The position numbers were made by a program, and so were the translations under genes. Shown here in pieces: positions 52,654 to 62,069 of a stretch of 64,000 bases of DNA. The notes beneath the pieces were generated by a model. That model saw nothing but the letters and a program-made list of their open reading frames with translations, made no database searches and had not been told where the DNA came from. Numbering within the stretch: the stretch's first letter is position 1; each line of letters begins with the position of its first letter. Location of the stretch: assembly GCA_963790505.1 (NCBI GenBank), contig CAWBOT010000004.1:868001-932000 (forward strand), read 5' to 3'. The DNA comes from Acidisarcina sp963790505. Lineage in GTDB: Bacteria; Acidobacteriota; Terriglobia; Terriglobales; Acidobacteriaceae.

Positions 52654-54555
52654 CTACGCGACCCTCACCCAGACCTGGCCATAATACGAATTCACAGTCA
52701 CAGAAATTGACTCTCCGTCGCTCGTTGGAGTGACTTCCAGTGGAGAGGTGCGAAAAGAATCGTCGACCATCTCCCGCCATGTACCGGCCGCCGGGAAAGG
52801 TGCAACCACGGTGCTGTTGCCGCCACCAAAGTTAAGGAGCACAAGAGCCCACGACTCCGCATTCGTTCCGGAGGCCAGGGCGTGGCGCGAATAGATGAGT
52901 ACCTGATTGCCTTGCAGCGATTGCTGATAGTAGTAATACGAAGCGCGGCTGCGCAGCGCACGCACGGTGCTGCGCAAAGCGCCAAGCCTGCGATAGAGGT
53001 TGACCAGCGGCGCTCCGTAGCTGTCGTAGAAATACTCCCAGTGCGTGACGCGCTCAAGGTGAATTCTCGACAGGCCGGTATCGGGTAGCCCATAGTTGTC
53101 GGCGAATTCCTGTCCCTGCCACAACATCGGGATGCCCTGCAACGTATAGAGCGCAATCGCGTGCGGCTGCAATTTGTAGTACAGGCTGCGATCGCCTTCG
53201 GGGATCGGGTCGCCTGGGTCGCTGGGTCCGGCGAAGACGATCAGCTGCGAGTGGTCGTGTGACTCGAGATATTGAAAGGGCGCAACGGGCATCTGGATGG
53301 CATTGCCTGCCGCATCGACCGCAGCGGTCGTCGCGGGGTATCCCATGAAGCTAGGGTCAAGCTGGTGAGCGTAATCGTCGCTGACCGGTGCGCCACCCAC
53401 GACGCTCTCGGCGAGCGAAAGCAGACCGTTCTGCCAAGCGGAGTTGGTGTAAGTCTGGGACAGGACCGTCTGCGCGCTGTTAAGCGCCTCGGCGCATTGC
53501 ACGATGCGGCTGTATCCGCCTGACGCGCCCTGGAAGCGGGGCACGGTGAGCGAGTACAGGTAGGTTTGCTGCACGAGGGTGCGATATCCCGCATCCATCG
53601 GCGGGACATAGAGGTCAGTGACTTCGTCGTAACGGAAGCCGTCGACGTGATAGTTGTCGATCCAGTTCTGGTTGGCGTTGAGGAAGTAATTCTGGGTAAA
53701 GGCAACGCTGAAGTCCGGCTTGGGCCCGAATCCGTAGACATTCCGACCGTCCATCATCGGGTTCGTGACCTTTGGCGCTCCGGCAAATCCTTCAAGATCG
53801 TTGTACGCGGCGTTGTAGGGAAAGAGCGGATCGGTATGCTCGTAGACCACGTCAAGGATGACCGCCATGCCCTGCGCATGCGCCGCATTGACGAGTCGCT
53901 TGAGTGCGTCGCTGCCACCGAAACGACTGCTTGGCGCGAAGTAGTAGAGCGGACCGTAGCCCCAGTCGAAGTCGAGTTTCATGCTGTCGACCGGCATGAG
54001 CTCAAGACAGTTCACCCCGAGGCTCTTGAGATAGATCAGACGGTCGGCCACACCGTCAAAGGTGTCGTTAAATTCCTCGACCTGAATTTCGTAGACGACG
54101 AGGTCGTCGAGATCCGGAGTCTTGTAGGCGCTGTCTGTCCAGGCGAACGGAGCGGGAGCAGGACCGAGCGTGAAGGCCGCCATATTGCCGATCTCGGCCG
54201 CGCGCGCGAAGGGATCCGTGATCCACGGGCTTACCCTCTGGCTGGTCCCGCCCGGAGGCGTCCACCAAAGTTCATAGCGGTAGAGATGCACTCCCGGCGA
54301 ACCGATGTTATTGGCTGGCGTCGGGGCAAGCGGGACGGTCACCGTCCAGAGGTCAAGCGGATGTGCGCTCTGCCACTCGAGATTGAAGTTGGTGGTCGGG
54401 ACTGCTGGATTGAAGCGGTCGTCGCTGTGAATGACGCGCGCGATGACTTGAAAGCCGGCGGTAAACTGAATGCCGGGCAGATAGATGCCGAACCGGACGC
54501 CGAATCCGCCGCCGACGGACTCGGGAAAAGCGCCGACTTCACTCAGGTCGATCAT
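52654..54555 (-). CDS. GH13-family alpha-amylase-type enzyme with N-terminal CBM48-like domain
   Basis: Intact cytoplasmic GH13 enzyme of 633 residues. An N-terminal beta domain (residues 1-150) resembles CBM48-type domains of branching enzymes and trehalohydrolases. The barrel shows YEIQVEEFNDTFDGVADRLI, the YGPLYYFAPSSRFGGSDALK block, the nucleophile Asp in VDGFRYDEVTDLY, Glu in QCAEALN and Asp in YLESHDHSQL. No signal peptide. It resembles branching or maltooligosyltrehalose trehalohydrolase enzymes more than secreted amylases, but I cannot assign the linkage. Confidence 0.85.
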   Translation of the reverse strand: MIDLSEVGAFPESVGGGFGVRFGIYLPGIQFTAGFQVIARVIHSDDRFNPAVPTTNFNLEWQSAHPLDLWTVTVPLAPTPANNIGSPGVHLYRYELWWTPPGGTSQRVSPWITDPFARAAEIGNMAAFTLGPAPAPFAWTDSAYKTPDLDDLVVYEIQVEEFNDTFDGVADRLIYLKSLGVNCLELMPVDSMKLDFDWGYGPLYYFAPSSRFGGSDALKRLVNAAHAQGMAVILDVVYEHTDPLFPYNAAYNDLEGFAGAPKVTNPMMDGRNVYGFGPKPDFSVAFTQNYFLNANQNWIDNYHVDGFRYDEVTDLYVPPMDAGYRTLVQQTYLYSLTVPRFQGASGGYSRIVQCAEALNSAQTVLSQTYTNSAWQNGLLSLAESVVGGAPVSDDYAHQLDPSFMGYPATTAAVDAAGNAIQMPVAPFQYLESHDHSQLIVFAGPSDPGDPIPEGDRSLYYKLQPHAIALYTLQGIPMLWQGQEFADNYGLPDTGLSRIHLERVTHWEYFYDSYGAPLVNLYRRLGALRSTVRALRSRASYYYYQQSLQGNQVLIYSRHALASGTNAESWALVLLNFGGGNSTVVAPFPAAGTWREMVDDSFRTSPLEVTPTSDGESISVTVNSYYGQVWVRVA

Positions 54556-54625
54556 GCCGTCACCTCAGTACGCCGCAGCATACATCAGAATCCGGCGAGG
54601 CTCGATGAATAATCCAGCTTCCGGG

Positions 54626-56972
54626 TTATGCCTTCTCTGCCTCTGACGCAGTCAGCGTGATGGTCACTTTCTGTTCGCCGAGACGGGGATGCTTGCCGGT
54701 CAGGACGGCGGTGCCAGCCTCCTGTTTAGCTCGAATCCAAACTGCGCCAGTGCCGCCGACGAGGCCGAAGGGATTATCTCCGATGAGTTCAGCTGGGCCT
54801 TCCAAAGTGAAGACGATCGGATCGCCGGCGTAGGGGCGAATGTTATCGAACTCGTCGGTCACTCGAAGCACGACTCTGGTGGTGTCGGCACCGTCAGCGA
54901 CGAGCGTGGTGTCGTCGGGCAGCAGTGCGAATTTCTGATCCAGGCCTTTGCCTGAATATTGGCGCGAGGCGACGAGCTTGCCGTTGATATATCCGTCGAT
55001 GCGCAGGTCGGCCCAGAGCGAAGAGAGATCGACGTCAGTAAGGTCGGGGTAGAAAGGTGCGTATTTGAGGTACTTGAAGCGTTCGCGGTCGGGCTTGGCG
55101 TCGGCGATGAGCTGGCCCTTGAGATAGAACTTCAGGTTGTCGCAGTTTGACGAGACGAGGGCTTTGGAGAACTGCGTCGACTCGTCATTTCGCGCCCAGT
55201 GAAAGGCTGGCTCAATCACGATTTCTTCGTCCGGATCGCACTGCGATTTGTAGAAGCCGCCGGCGGGCTTGCGTTCGCGGAAGTAGTCGGCGACGCCGTG
55301 GTAGCACATGCGGTCGCCGGAGCCGAAGTCGAAGTGAGTGTTGTAGTCGAAGAAGCACCAGCCGATGCCGCCGGCGTATTGCGGGTTCGAGGCGAGCTGG
55401 TCGTGAACGCGAACGTGGCGAAGCGTGTGCTCGGTGAGCCGCTCCATATTGTCGATCGACTTTGCCGGATAGGTGTGGCCGACGAACTCGGTGTTGAGGA
55501 AGAGGGGATGGTTCGGCGGTTTCAAGGGAAAGCCAAAATCGTTCCAGGTGAAGACGTCCTCCAGCAGCTCCGAGTCGTAGTTGGCGCGGATGCCGCCGGT
55601 CTGGCGGCTGGGGTCGAGCTTATGAGCGACGGCGTTGGTGCGGACGTAGAAGTCATGATCGTCTTTCGACTCGTTGATGCGGACTCCCCAGAGAATGATC
55701 GAGGGGTGGTTCCAATCGCGGCGAATCATGCGCGAGACATTGTCGACCGAGATGTCCTGCCAGGGTAGTGGCCCGATGTGCTGCCAGCCGGGAATCTCTT
55801 CGAGTACAAGCAGGCCGTAGTCGTCGCAGGCGTCGAGGAAGTGGCGCGACTGCGGGTAGTGCGAGGTGCGCACGATGTTGCAGTGCAGGACATTGCGGAG
55901 GATGTTGGCGTCCTGCTTTTGCGGACGCGCGGGCATCGCCTGTCCGACGAAGGGGAAGGTCTGATGGCGGTCGAGTCCGCGCAGCTTGATGACCTTGCCA
56001 TTGAGTTTGAAGCCTTCCGGAGTGAAGACGGCTTCTCGAAAGCCGAAGCGGCGGGTGTCCTGGTCGAGCTGAACTCGGCCCTGCTGCAGCGTGACGCGAG
56101 CGTGATAAAGACTGTGGTTCTTCAAGTCCCAGAGCTTGATCGGGCCGAGCTTGTCGAGAGTGACGGTGTATTCGACTGGCTCAGTTGTTGATGCGGCTGC
56201 AGGAATTTTCTCCGTGCCATGAGCGATAACCTTCTCGCCGTCGAGAAGTTCGACCAGCAGTGTGAGTGGCTGTGACGACTTTTCGAAATGCTGAATATAA
56301 GTATGCACGTCGACCGTCGGCGAGCTGCCGAGCACGTCTTTCGGCTGGGCAAAGATGTTTTCGATGAAGGTTTGCGGAACGACGCGCAGGGCGACTTCGC
56401 GATAGATGCCGCCGTAGGTGAGGTAATCGATCTGGTAGCCGAAGGGCGGGATATCGGGGCGCTCGGTCGAGTCGAGATCGACAGCGAGCAGGTTGTCTCC
56501 GTCGAAGTCGACGTGCGAGGTGAGCTCGAAGCTGAATGGCGTGTAGCCGCCTTTGTATTCGCCGAGCTTCGTCCCGTTGATCCACACTGTGGAAGCAGTC
56601 ATCGCGCCTTCAAAATCGACGAAGACGCGCTTGCCCTTGGCTTCCGCAGGCAGCTTGAAACGGCGGCGATAGATGGAGATGAATTCGTAGGACTTGTCGT
56701 CGAAGCTATGCCACGGAAACTTGGCATTGGTATGCGGGATGACGATCTGCTCGAAGCTGGAGTCGTCAAAATCTTTGGCATGGATTGCGGGGCTCGCGGG
56801 GTCGGGATTATGCGGACTAAATCGCCAGTTGCGATTGATGGGTAGGATGCAGCCGGCCGGCGGCGGTATTCGGTCCAGTCATAGCATCGGAGCTGGTTTG
56901 ACTCAGAGCATTGGGAGCAAGTGCGGTGGCAGCGGCGGCACTGCCGGTCTTGAGAAAATCGCGACGGTCCAT
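54626..56972 (-). pseudogene. Tat-exported GH2 beta-glycosidase with one frameshift near its 5' end
   Basis: Family 2 glycoside hydrolase (beta-galactosidase/glucuronidase/mannosidase type). The complete gene starts at ATG 56972 with a twin-arginine leader MDRRDFLKTGSAAAATALA. One apparent extra base at 56849 breaks the frame after 41 codons; removing it gives a continuous 781-residue enzyme (LILPINRNWRFSPHNPD...). As written the leader peptide ends soon after the shift and only an internal ATG at 56602 (658 residues) could begin the rest, with no export signal. Catalytic Glu residues are in WGVRINESKDD (acid/base) and FLNTEFVGH (nucleophile). The sandwich, jelly-roll and C-terminal Ig-like domains are otherwise whole. 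Confidence 0.85.
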
Positions 56973-57082
56973 TCGTTCTCCTGATAGCTCTCACGGCGGC
57001 TCACGCGAGAGGCACCAGTGTAAACGATTGCACGAACGATGGGCTATGGATTGCCTTTGGTGATGCGCGGTTTCCATTGCCC

Positions 57083-59539
57083 TCATTCTCTGCGCAGCGC
57101 CTGCATGGGGTCGATCGAAGCGGCCCGGTGCGCGGGAAGCAGGCAGGCGGCAGTTCCGACGGCCACCAACACGCAGAGCGCGGCGCTGGTGATTCCAGAG
57201 TTGTAGGGGCTCACCTCAAAGAGCAGGCTGCGCATCACGCGGGCGAAGCCGAAGGCGACGGCGATTCCAGCAGCCGCGCCAACGACGACCGGCACAAGAC
57301 CGTCATGCAGCATGAGGCGGTAGACATTCCCGCGCTGTGCACCGAGCGCCAGGCGAAGGCCGATCTCGCGCTGCCGCTGGACGACGGAATAATTGACGAC
57401 GCCATAGACTCCGAGTCCGGCGAGCAGCAGGGCGCTGACGGCGAAGAGAAGCAGCAGGTCCATCTCGAAGCGGCGGTTTTCAAGCGAGTCGGCGACCACG
57501 CCGCCGAGGGTGCGAACCACTGGAACGGGCACCTCGGGATCGACGCTCCAGATGGCCTTGCGCAGCGCGTCGGCCATCAGAGATGGGTCTTGCTTGGTAC
57601 GAAGGACGAGACCGCCGACCTGATCGGCGCGATACCAATAGGGCACGTAAACCAGCATTGGATCGGGGGTGGCAAGCGAGAGGGTGCGAGCGTTGCCGAC
57701 GACACCGATCACGGTGAAGGGCTTCTCTGTTGTCAGGCCTGAGCGGTTAAATTGCTGGCCGACGGGGTCCTTGCCCGGCCAGAGCGTCTTGGCGGTGAGC
57801 TCGGAGACCAGGGCATAGTTCTTGCCGTCGTCGCTTGCGCTCAAGAATCGGCCGGAGATGAGCGGAAGATGAATGGCCTCGAAGTATTCGGGGCTGACCC
57901 AGCGAAAGTGCTGGGAGGGTAGCTGCATGATGGGGCGCGTATCGCCGGGGATATGGATCATGTCGATCCAGTAATCGCCGGCCAGCGGCAGCACGCTGAT
58001 CACCGCTGCGTGCTCGACGCCGGGAAGCTGGTTCAAGCGGCGAAGGGCTTCGCGATAAAAGGCAGCGCGGGCCGGGCGGTCGGAGTAGGACTTGTCGGGC
58101 AGAACGATCGAGGCGGTCACGATGTGCTCGGCTTGAAAGCCCCGATCGACGCGGAGCAGGCGAACGAGGCTGGTAGTCAGGAGTCCGGTCATCAGGACGA
58201 GCGCCATGCTGACTGCTACCTCGATTGCTACCAGCGTCCGGCGCAGGCGCTTGCTACCGCGCGATTCGCTGGCCAGTCGCGACTCGCTGTGCAGGATCTC
58301 CTGAGGCTGGGTGCGCGAGGTGATCCACGCCGGGGCGGCGCCGGCGAGAAGGGTCGCGATCATGGCGAGGATGAGGGCGCAGGCGGCTCCGGTCCAGTCG
58401 AGATGGAGATGCCCGCGGAAGTTGAGCGCGGCGGGAAGATAGCGCTGCATCGCGGGTACGAGAATTGCCGCCAGGCCAATCCCGAGTGTGCCGCCCAGGG
58501 CGGCGAGCACGACGGTCTCACGCATTGCCATGCGCAGCAGCTCTGCGCGGTTAGCGCCAAGAGCGGCGGCGACTGCGATCTGCTGGCGCTGCCCGGTGGC
58601 GCGGGCCAGCAGAAGATTGGTGATATTCACGCAGCCGACGAGTAGCAACGCGGCGACAGCAGCGAGCAGAATCAGCAGCGGCTTCTGGTTGTTGCCGACG
58701 AGGGCTGTCTGAAGGGGCGTGAGTACTGCAGAAAGCGTGCCCTTTTCTTCTGCGGAGAGGCTGGCAGAGATTGTATGCTGGACGGCGTTGATCTCAGCGC
58801 TTGCCTGCGCAACGGAAACCCCGGGGTTGAGGCGCGCCAACCCAAAGGAATCGAAGTCGCCCATTGCTTCCTCGAGCCGCTCTTTGGAAAAGGCCAGGGG
58901 TAGTATCGCCTCGACAGGTTGCGCGCGAGTGGCTTCGCTGCTGCCGAAGGCTTGAGTATGGGGCAGATGGAAGGACTGCGGCATCACCCCAATTACTGTG
59001 TAAGGAAAGCCGTTAAGGGTGACGGTCTTTCCAAGGATGGCGGGATCGCCCTGAAACTGCCGCTGCCAGAGATCGTAGAGCAGCACGGCGACGTGCTCGT
59101 GGCCGGGCTGAGCTTCCTGCAAAGTGAACGCGCGGCCAAGCTGGGGCGAATTATCGAGCACGGAGAAGAGGCCGGGTGTCGCGCTCAAGATACCGATCTG
59201 CAGCGGATGGCCGCCAACACCCAGCGGCATGGAGCTTTCCTCCATGATGGCCATGGATTGAAAGCTGTTGCTGTGCCGTTGCCAGGACTCGAAGTGGTTG
59301 GCGTTCACGGGCAGGGTGGGGTAGATGTCGCGGAACTCTGCCACTTGCTCTTCTACGACTACGAGCTGGCCAGGATGACGATAGGGCAGCGGCCGGAGCA
59401 GCACGTCATAGACCAGGGTGAAGATCGCAGTAGTCGCTCCAATTCCCACGGCCAGGGTCAGCACTGCGGTCATGGTGAAGCCGGGCGACTTGCGCAACTG
59501 GCGCAAGGCATAGCGAAGGTCATCGAGGAGTATCGGCAT
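57083..59539 (-). CDS. ADOP-class FtsX/MacB-like permease
   Basis: Acidobacterial duplicated orphan permease, 818 residues. The N-terminus DLRYALRQLRKSPGFTMTAV is diagnostic. Two MacB periplasmic domains alternate with two FtsX domains, with about eight membrane helices. AGGAGG lies six bases before the ATG at 59539. No ATPase gene is nearby, as is usual in this class. MacB/FtsX-type permeases act in efflux or mechanotransmission; the cargo and ATPase partner are unknown. Confidence 0.92.
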   Translation of the reverse strand: MPILLDDLRYALRQLRKSPGFTMTAVLTLAVGIGATTAIFTLVYDVLLRPLPYRHPGQLVVVEEQVAEFRDIYPTLPVNANHFESWQRHSNSFQSMAIMEESSMPLGVGGHPLQIGILSATPGLFSVLDNSPQLGRAFTLQEAQPGHEHVAVLLYDLWQRQFQGDPAILGKTVTLNGFPYTVIGVMPQSFHLPHTQAFGSSEATRAQPVEAILPLAFSKERLEEAMGDFDSFGLARLNPGVSVAQASAEINAVQHTISASLSAEEKGTLSAVLTPLQTALVGNNQKPLLILLAAVAALLLVGCVNITNLLLARATGQRQQIAVAAALGANRAELLRMAMRETVVLAALGGTLGIGLAAILVPAMQRYLPAALNFRGHLHLDWTGAACALILAMIATLLAGAAPAWITSRTQPQEILHSESRLASESRGSKRLRRTLVAIEVAVSMALVLMTGLLTTSLVRLLRVDRGFQAEHIVTASIVLPDKSYSDRPARAAFYREALRRLNQLPGVEHAAVISVLPLAGDYWIDMIHIPGDTRPIMQLPSQHFRWVSPEYFEAIHLPLISGRFLSASDDGKNYALVSELTAKTLWPGKDPVGQQFNRSGLTTEKPFTVIGVVGNARTLSLATPDPMLVYVPYWYRADQVGGLVLRTKQDPSLMADALRKAIWSVDPEVPVPVVRTLGGVVADSLENRRFEMDLLLLFAVSALLLAGLGVYGVVNYSVVQRQREIGLRLALGAQRGNVYRLMLHDGLVPVVVGAAAGIAVAFGFARVMRSLLFEVSPYNSGITSAALCVLVAVGTAACLLPAHRAASIDPMQALRRE

Positions 59540-59837
59540 GCAGGCCCTCCTGGGCACAAACACGAATTACGGTTTTAAGGCTGCACTCGTTCCGCCATAG
59601 TGGATGGAATGCAAGTGGTTGAGTTGGAGCGGTTTGAGTTTGACGCGGTTCATGAAGCATTTGGGGTATGTCCACAATCGGAAATGGCTGTCCGCCGATG
59701 GGCAATCCGATCGACTGCAGATGGCTGCCACTTGCGCTCTGCAGCGGACAAGCACTGCGGCCATTCGAGTTTCAGGCGCTGGGGTATTCTGGTCGAGTTC
59801 TTGAACTTCCTTTGTATACGCTGTCCAGGAGGCATTC

Positions 59838-60734
59838 TTGACGCATCTCGCAAGTCGTCTGGTTCGTCCCTTTCTTGTCTCGGTTCTCACTATGGGCCTT
59901 GGCATCGGCGCCCCCTTGCACGGGCAGGCGCAAGCAACCAAAGTCACCTATACTCCGGCAGAGCAGGCGATCATTACGCAGCTGAAGGGGCTGCGCGCCG
60001 TTCCCGACGACCAGCGTGGACAACATACGATCGATATCGCTACGCAAATACAGGCGTTGCCGCCGGGACCGAATAAGGTGAAGCTGGCAACGGGACTGGC
60101 CGGGCTCTCGACCGAGGGCGACTTTGGGCATGCGACGCTTCAGGCGGTGGCGACGACACTGGGCGGCGCGCTTCGCGAGACTCCGACGCCGGACAAAGGC
60201 GATGAGCCTGCGTATCCCTACATGGAGTTGGCCAGCCTGGTGCGCTACGAGCACGTAACCACCGACCTCAATGATCCGCAGTTAGCGAAGGCAGCAGAGA
60301 TATTGGCGGCGCGAGACGCCGAGATTCAGAGAGTCGATTTCACGCTGACCGACCTCTCGGGCAAGCCGTGGACGCTGAGTGCGCTCAAGGGCAAGGTGGT
60401 GCTGGTGAACTTCTGGGCGACTTGGTGTCCGCCGTGCCGCAAGGAGATGCCCGACCTTCAGGCATTGTCGCAGCGCTTCGCCGGCCAGGGACTGGTGGTG
60501 CTTTCGATCTCGGATGAAGATGCTGAAAAGGTCAGGCCTTACATCGCCGAACACAAGATCACCTATCCGGTACTGCTGGATCCCGGTCGCAAGGTAAACG
60601 ACAGCTTTCACCTGCAAGGGATCCCGAAGAGCTTTGTCTATAATCGCGATGGCCAGTTGGTGGCGCAGTCTATCGACATGCGGACCCAGGCGCAGTTCTT
60701 GCAGATGTTGAAGACGGCGGGAATCCAGGAGTGA
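59838..60734 (+). CDS. TlpA/ResA-like thioredoxin-domain protein
   Basis: Exported thiol-disulfide protein of 298 residues. Starts at a TTG (59838) with AGGAGG five bases upstream, an excellent site. A signal peptide (FLVSVLTMGLGIGAPLHGQA) and a helical N-terminal part (about 35-165) precede a thioredoxin domain with WCPPC in NFWATWCPPCRKEMPDLQAL. A TlpA-like insert region follows. It may keep cytochrome c or copper-site cysteines reduced in the periplasm, which would suit the act-cta locus, but it is 20 kb away. Confidence 0.9.
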   Translation: MTHLASRLVRPFLVSVLTMGLGIGAPLHGQAQATKVTYTPAEQAIITQLKGLRAVPDDQRGQHTIDIATQIQALPPGPNKVKLATGLAGLSTEGDFGHATLQAVATTLGGALRETPTPDKGDEPAYPYMELASLVRYEHVTTDLNDPQLAKAAEILAARDAEIQRVDFTLTDLSGKPWTLSALKGKVVLVNFWATWCPPCRKEMPDLQALSQRFAGQGLVVLSISDEDAEKVRPYIAEHKITYPVLLDPGRKVNDSFHLQGIPKSFVYNRDGQLVAQSIDMRTQAQFLQMLKTAGIQE

Positions 60735-60765
60735 AGACGGGTGTGGACGCAACTCACCGGTGTTC

Positions 60766-61845
60766 TTACCCCGCTGCTGAGCGCTCCATCTCTAACAAGC
60801 GGCGCTTGCGTTCGACTCCCCATCGATAGCCGGTGAGTTTCCCGTCGCTACCGACAACGCGATGGCAGGGAATAACGACCGCGACCGGGTTGGAGGCGCA
60901 GGCGTGCGCGACGGCCCTCACCGCGAGCGGTTGGCCGATCTCGGCAGCGACCTGGGCGTAACTGCGGGTTTCGCCCCTGGGGATGGCGCGTAGAGCGGTC
61001 CATACGCGCCTTTGAAATGCAGTCGCGCGAACGTCGAGCGGAAGATCGGCGGCCAGTGGATGCTCGGTGATCCGGGACACTACTCGCGATAGCGTCTCAT
61101 CGAGGCCGCGGTCATCACGGGTGATTTCCGCCTGAGCAAAACGCGCGCGCAGTTCGTCCTCCAACTCGCTTTCGAGATTGCCGAAAGCGACGGCGCAGAT
61201 ACCCGCCGCGGTGGTAGCGACCAGCATCTTTCCCAACGGCGACTCGGCGATGCCGTAAGCGATACTCAGTCCCTGCCCGCCCTTGCGATATTCAGTCGGA
61301 GTCATGCCGATCTCCGCAGTGGAATTCTCATAGACGCGGCTGCCCGAGCTGAAGCCGGAACCGTAGATGGCGTCAGTCACGCTGGACTGGCCCTGCAGTT
61401 CGCCGCGGAGGCGCTCCATGCGGCGCGCCTGTTGATACTGCCGGGGAGTTACGCCGAGCGTCCGCCGAAAGAGCCGCTGGGCGTGGAACGGGCTTAAGTC
61501 GAGCCGCTTGCCGAGGGCTTCGAGGGTTATCGTGGTGTCCAGGGTGGTGCCGATGTAATCACATGCAATGGCGAGCAGCCTTTGCTGCGGATGCTCGCCT
61601 TCGGGACGGCAGCGTTTGCAGGCACGATACCCGGCAGCCCGAGCGAGTTCGGCAGTAGCGAAGAACTCAACCGAGTTGCGCAGTGGCCGGCGGCTGGGGC
61701 AGGAGGGCCGGCAATAGATGCCGGTGGTCCGCACTGCGTAGACAAAGAGTGCGTCGGCGGTGGGGTTTCGCTCCTTGACCAGTTCCCATGCCCTCGACCA
61801 GACGTCGCTTGATACCGTTTCTTTGCTGACTGCCATGGTTGCCAT
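60766..61845 (-). CDS. ada: Bifunctional Ada: methylphosphotriester sensor and O6-methylguanine methyltransferase
   Basis: Three-part alkylation-repair regulator, 359 residues. The N-terminal zinc domain has CRPSCPSRRP and CKRCRPEGE with the acceptor cysteine. The central AraC-type helix-turn-helix part includes LDLSPFHAQRLFRRTLGVTP. The C-terminal methyltransferase contains the active-site PCHRVVG. In E. coli Ada, methylation of the first domain turns the protein into an activator of its own gene and of alkA. An AlkA-type enzyme is present at 24695-25384, so the two could form a regulon. Confidence 0.93.
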   Translation of the reverse strand: MATMAVSKETVSSDVWSRAWELVKERNPTADALFVYAVRTTGIYCRPSCPSRRPLRNSVEFFATAELARAAGYRACKRCRPEGEHPQQRLLAIACDYIGTTLDTTITLEALGKRLDLSPFHAQRLFRRTLGVTPRQYQQARRMERLRGELQGQSSVTDAIYGSGFSSGSRVYENSTAEIGMTPTEYRKGGQGLSIAYGIAESPLGKMLVATTAAGICAVAFGNLESELEDELRARFAQAEITRDDRGLDETLSRVVSRITEHPLAADLPLDVRATAFQRRVWTALRAIPRGETRSYAQVAAEIGQPLAVRAVAHACASNPVAVVIPCHRVVGSDGKLTGYRWGVERKRRLLEMERSAAG

Positions 61846-62069
61846 CTCTTCGTCTCCGATAAAGATATCGCTACAGAGAGCATCCCGCTATCCGTCGGAG
61901 AGCACACTCCGATTCTTGCGCTCAAACTCAACAAACTCCACGGGAGTTTGAAAGGGAACGAATTTCCCAGCTTTCACGGAGGCTGCCGGCGGGATTGTAA
62001 TGACAAATTCCGGAGCGTGATACAGACTCATGGAGGAAGATCCGGCGCATCTCACATTCAGTTATTCCC

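Noticed and set aside
61846..62069. c-di-AMP (ydaO-type) riboswitch before the KimA-like gene
   Set aside because: The 224-bp gap shows none of the conserved riboswitch core elements I would expect, and it must also serve as the ada promoter region.
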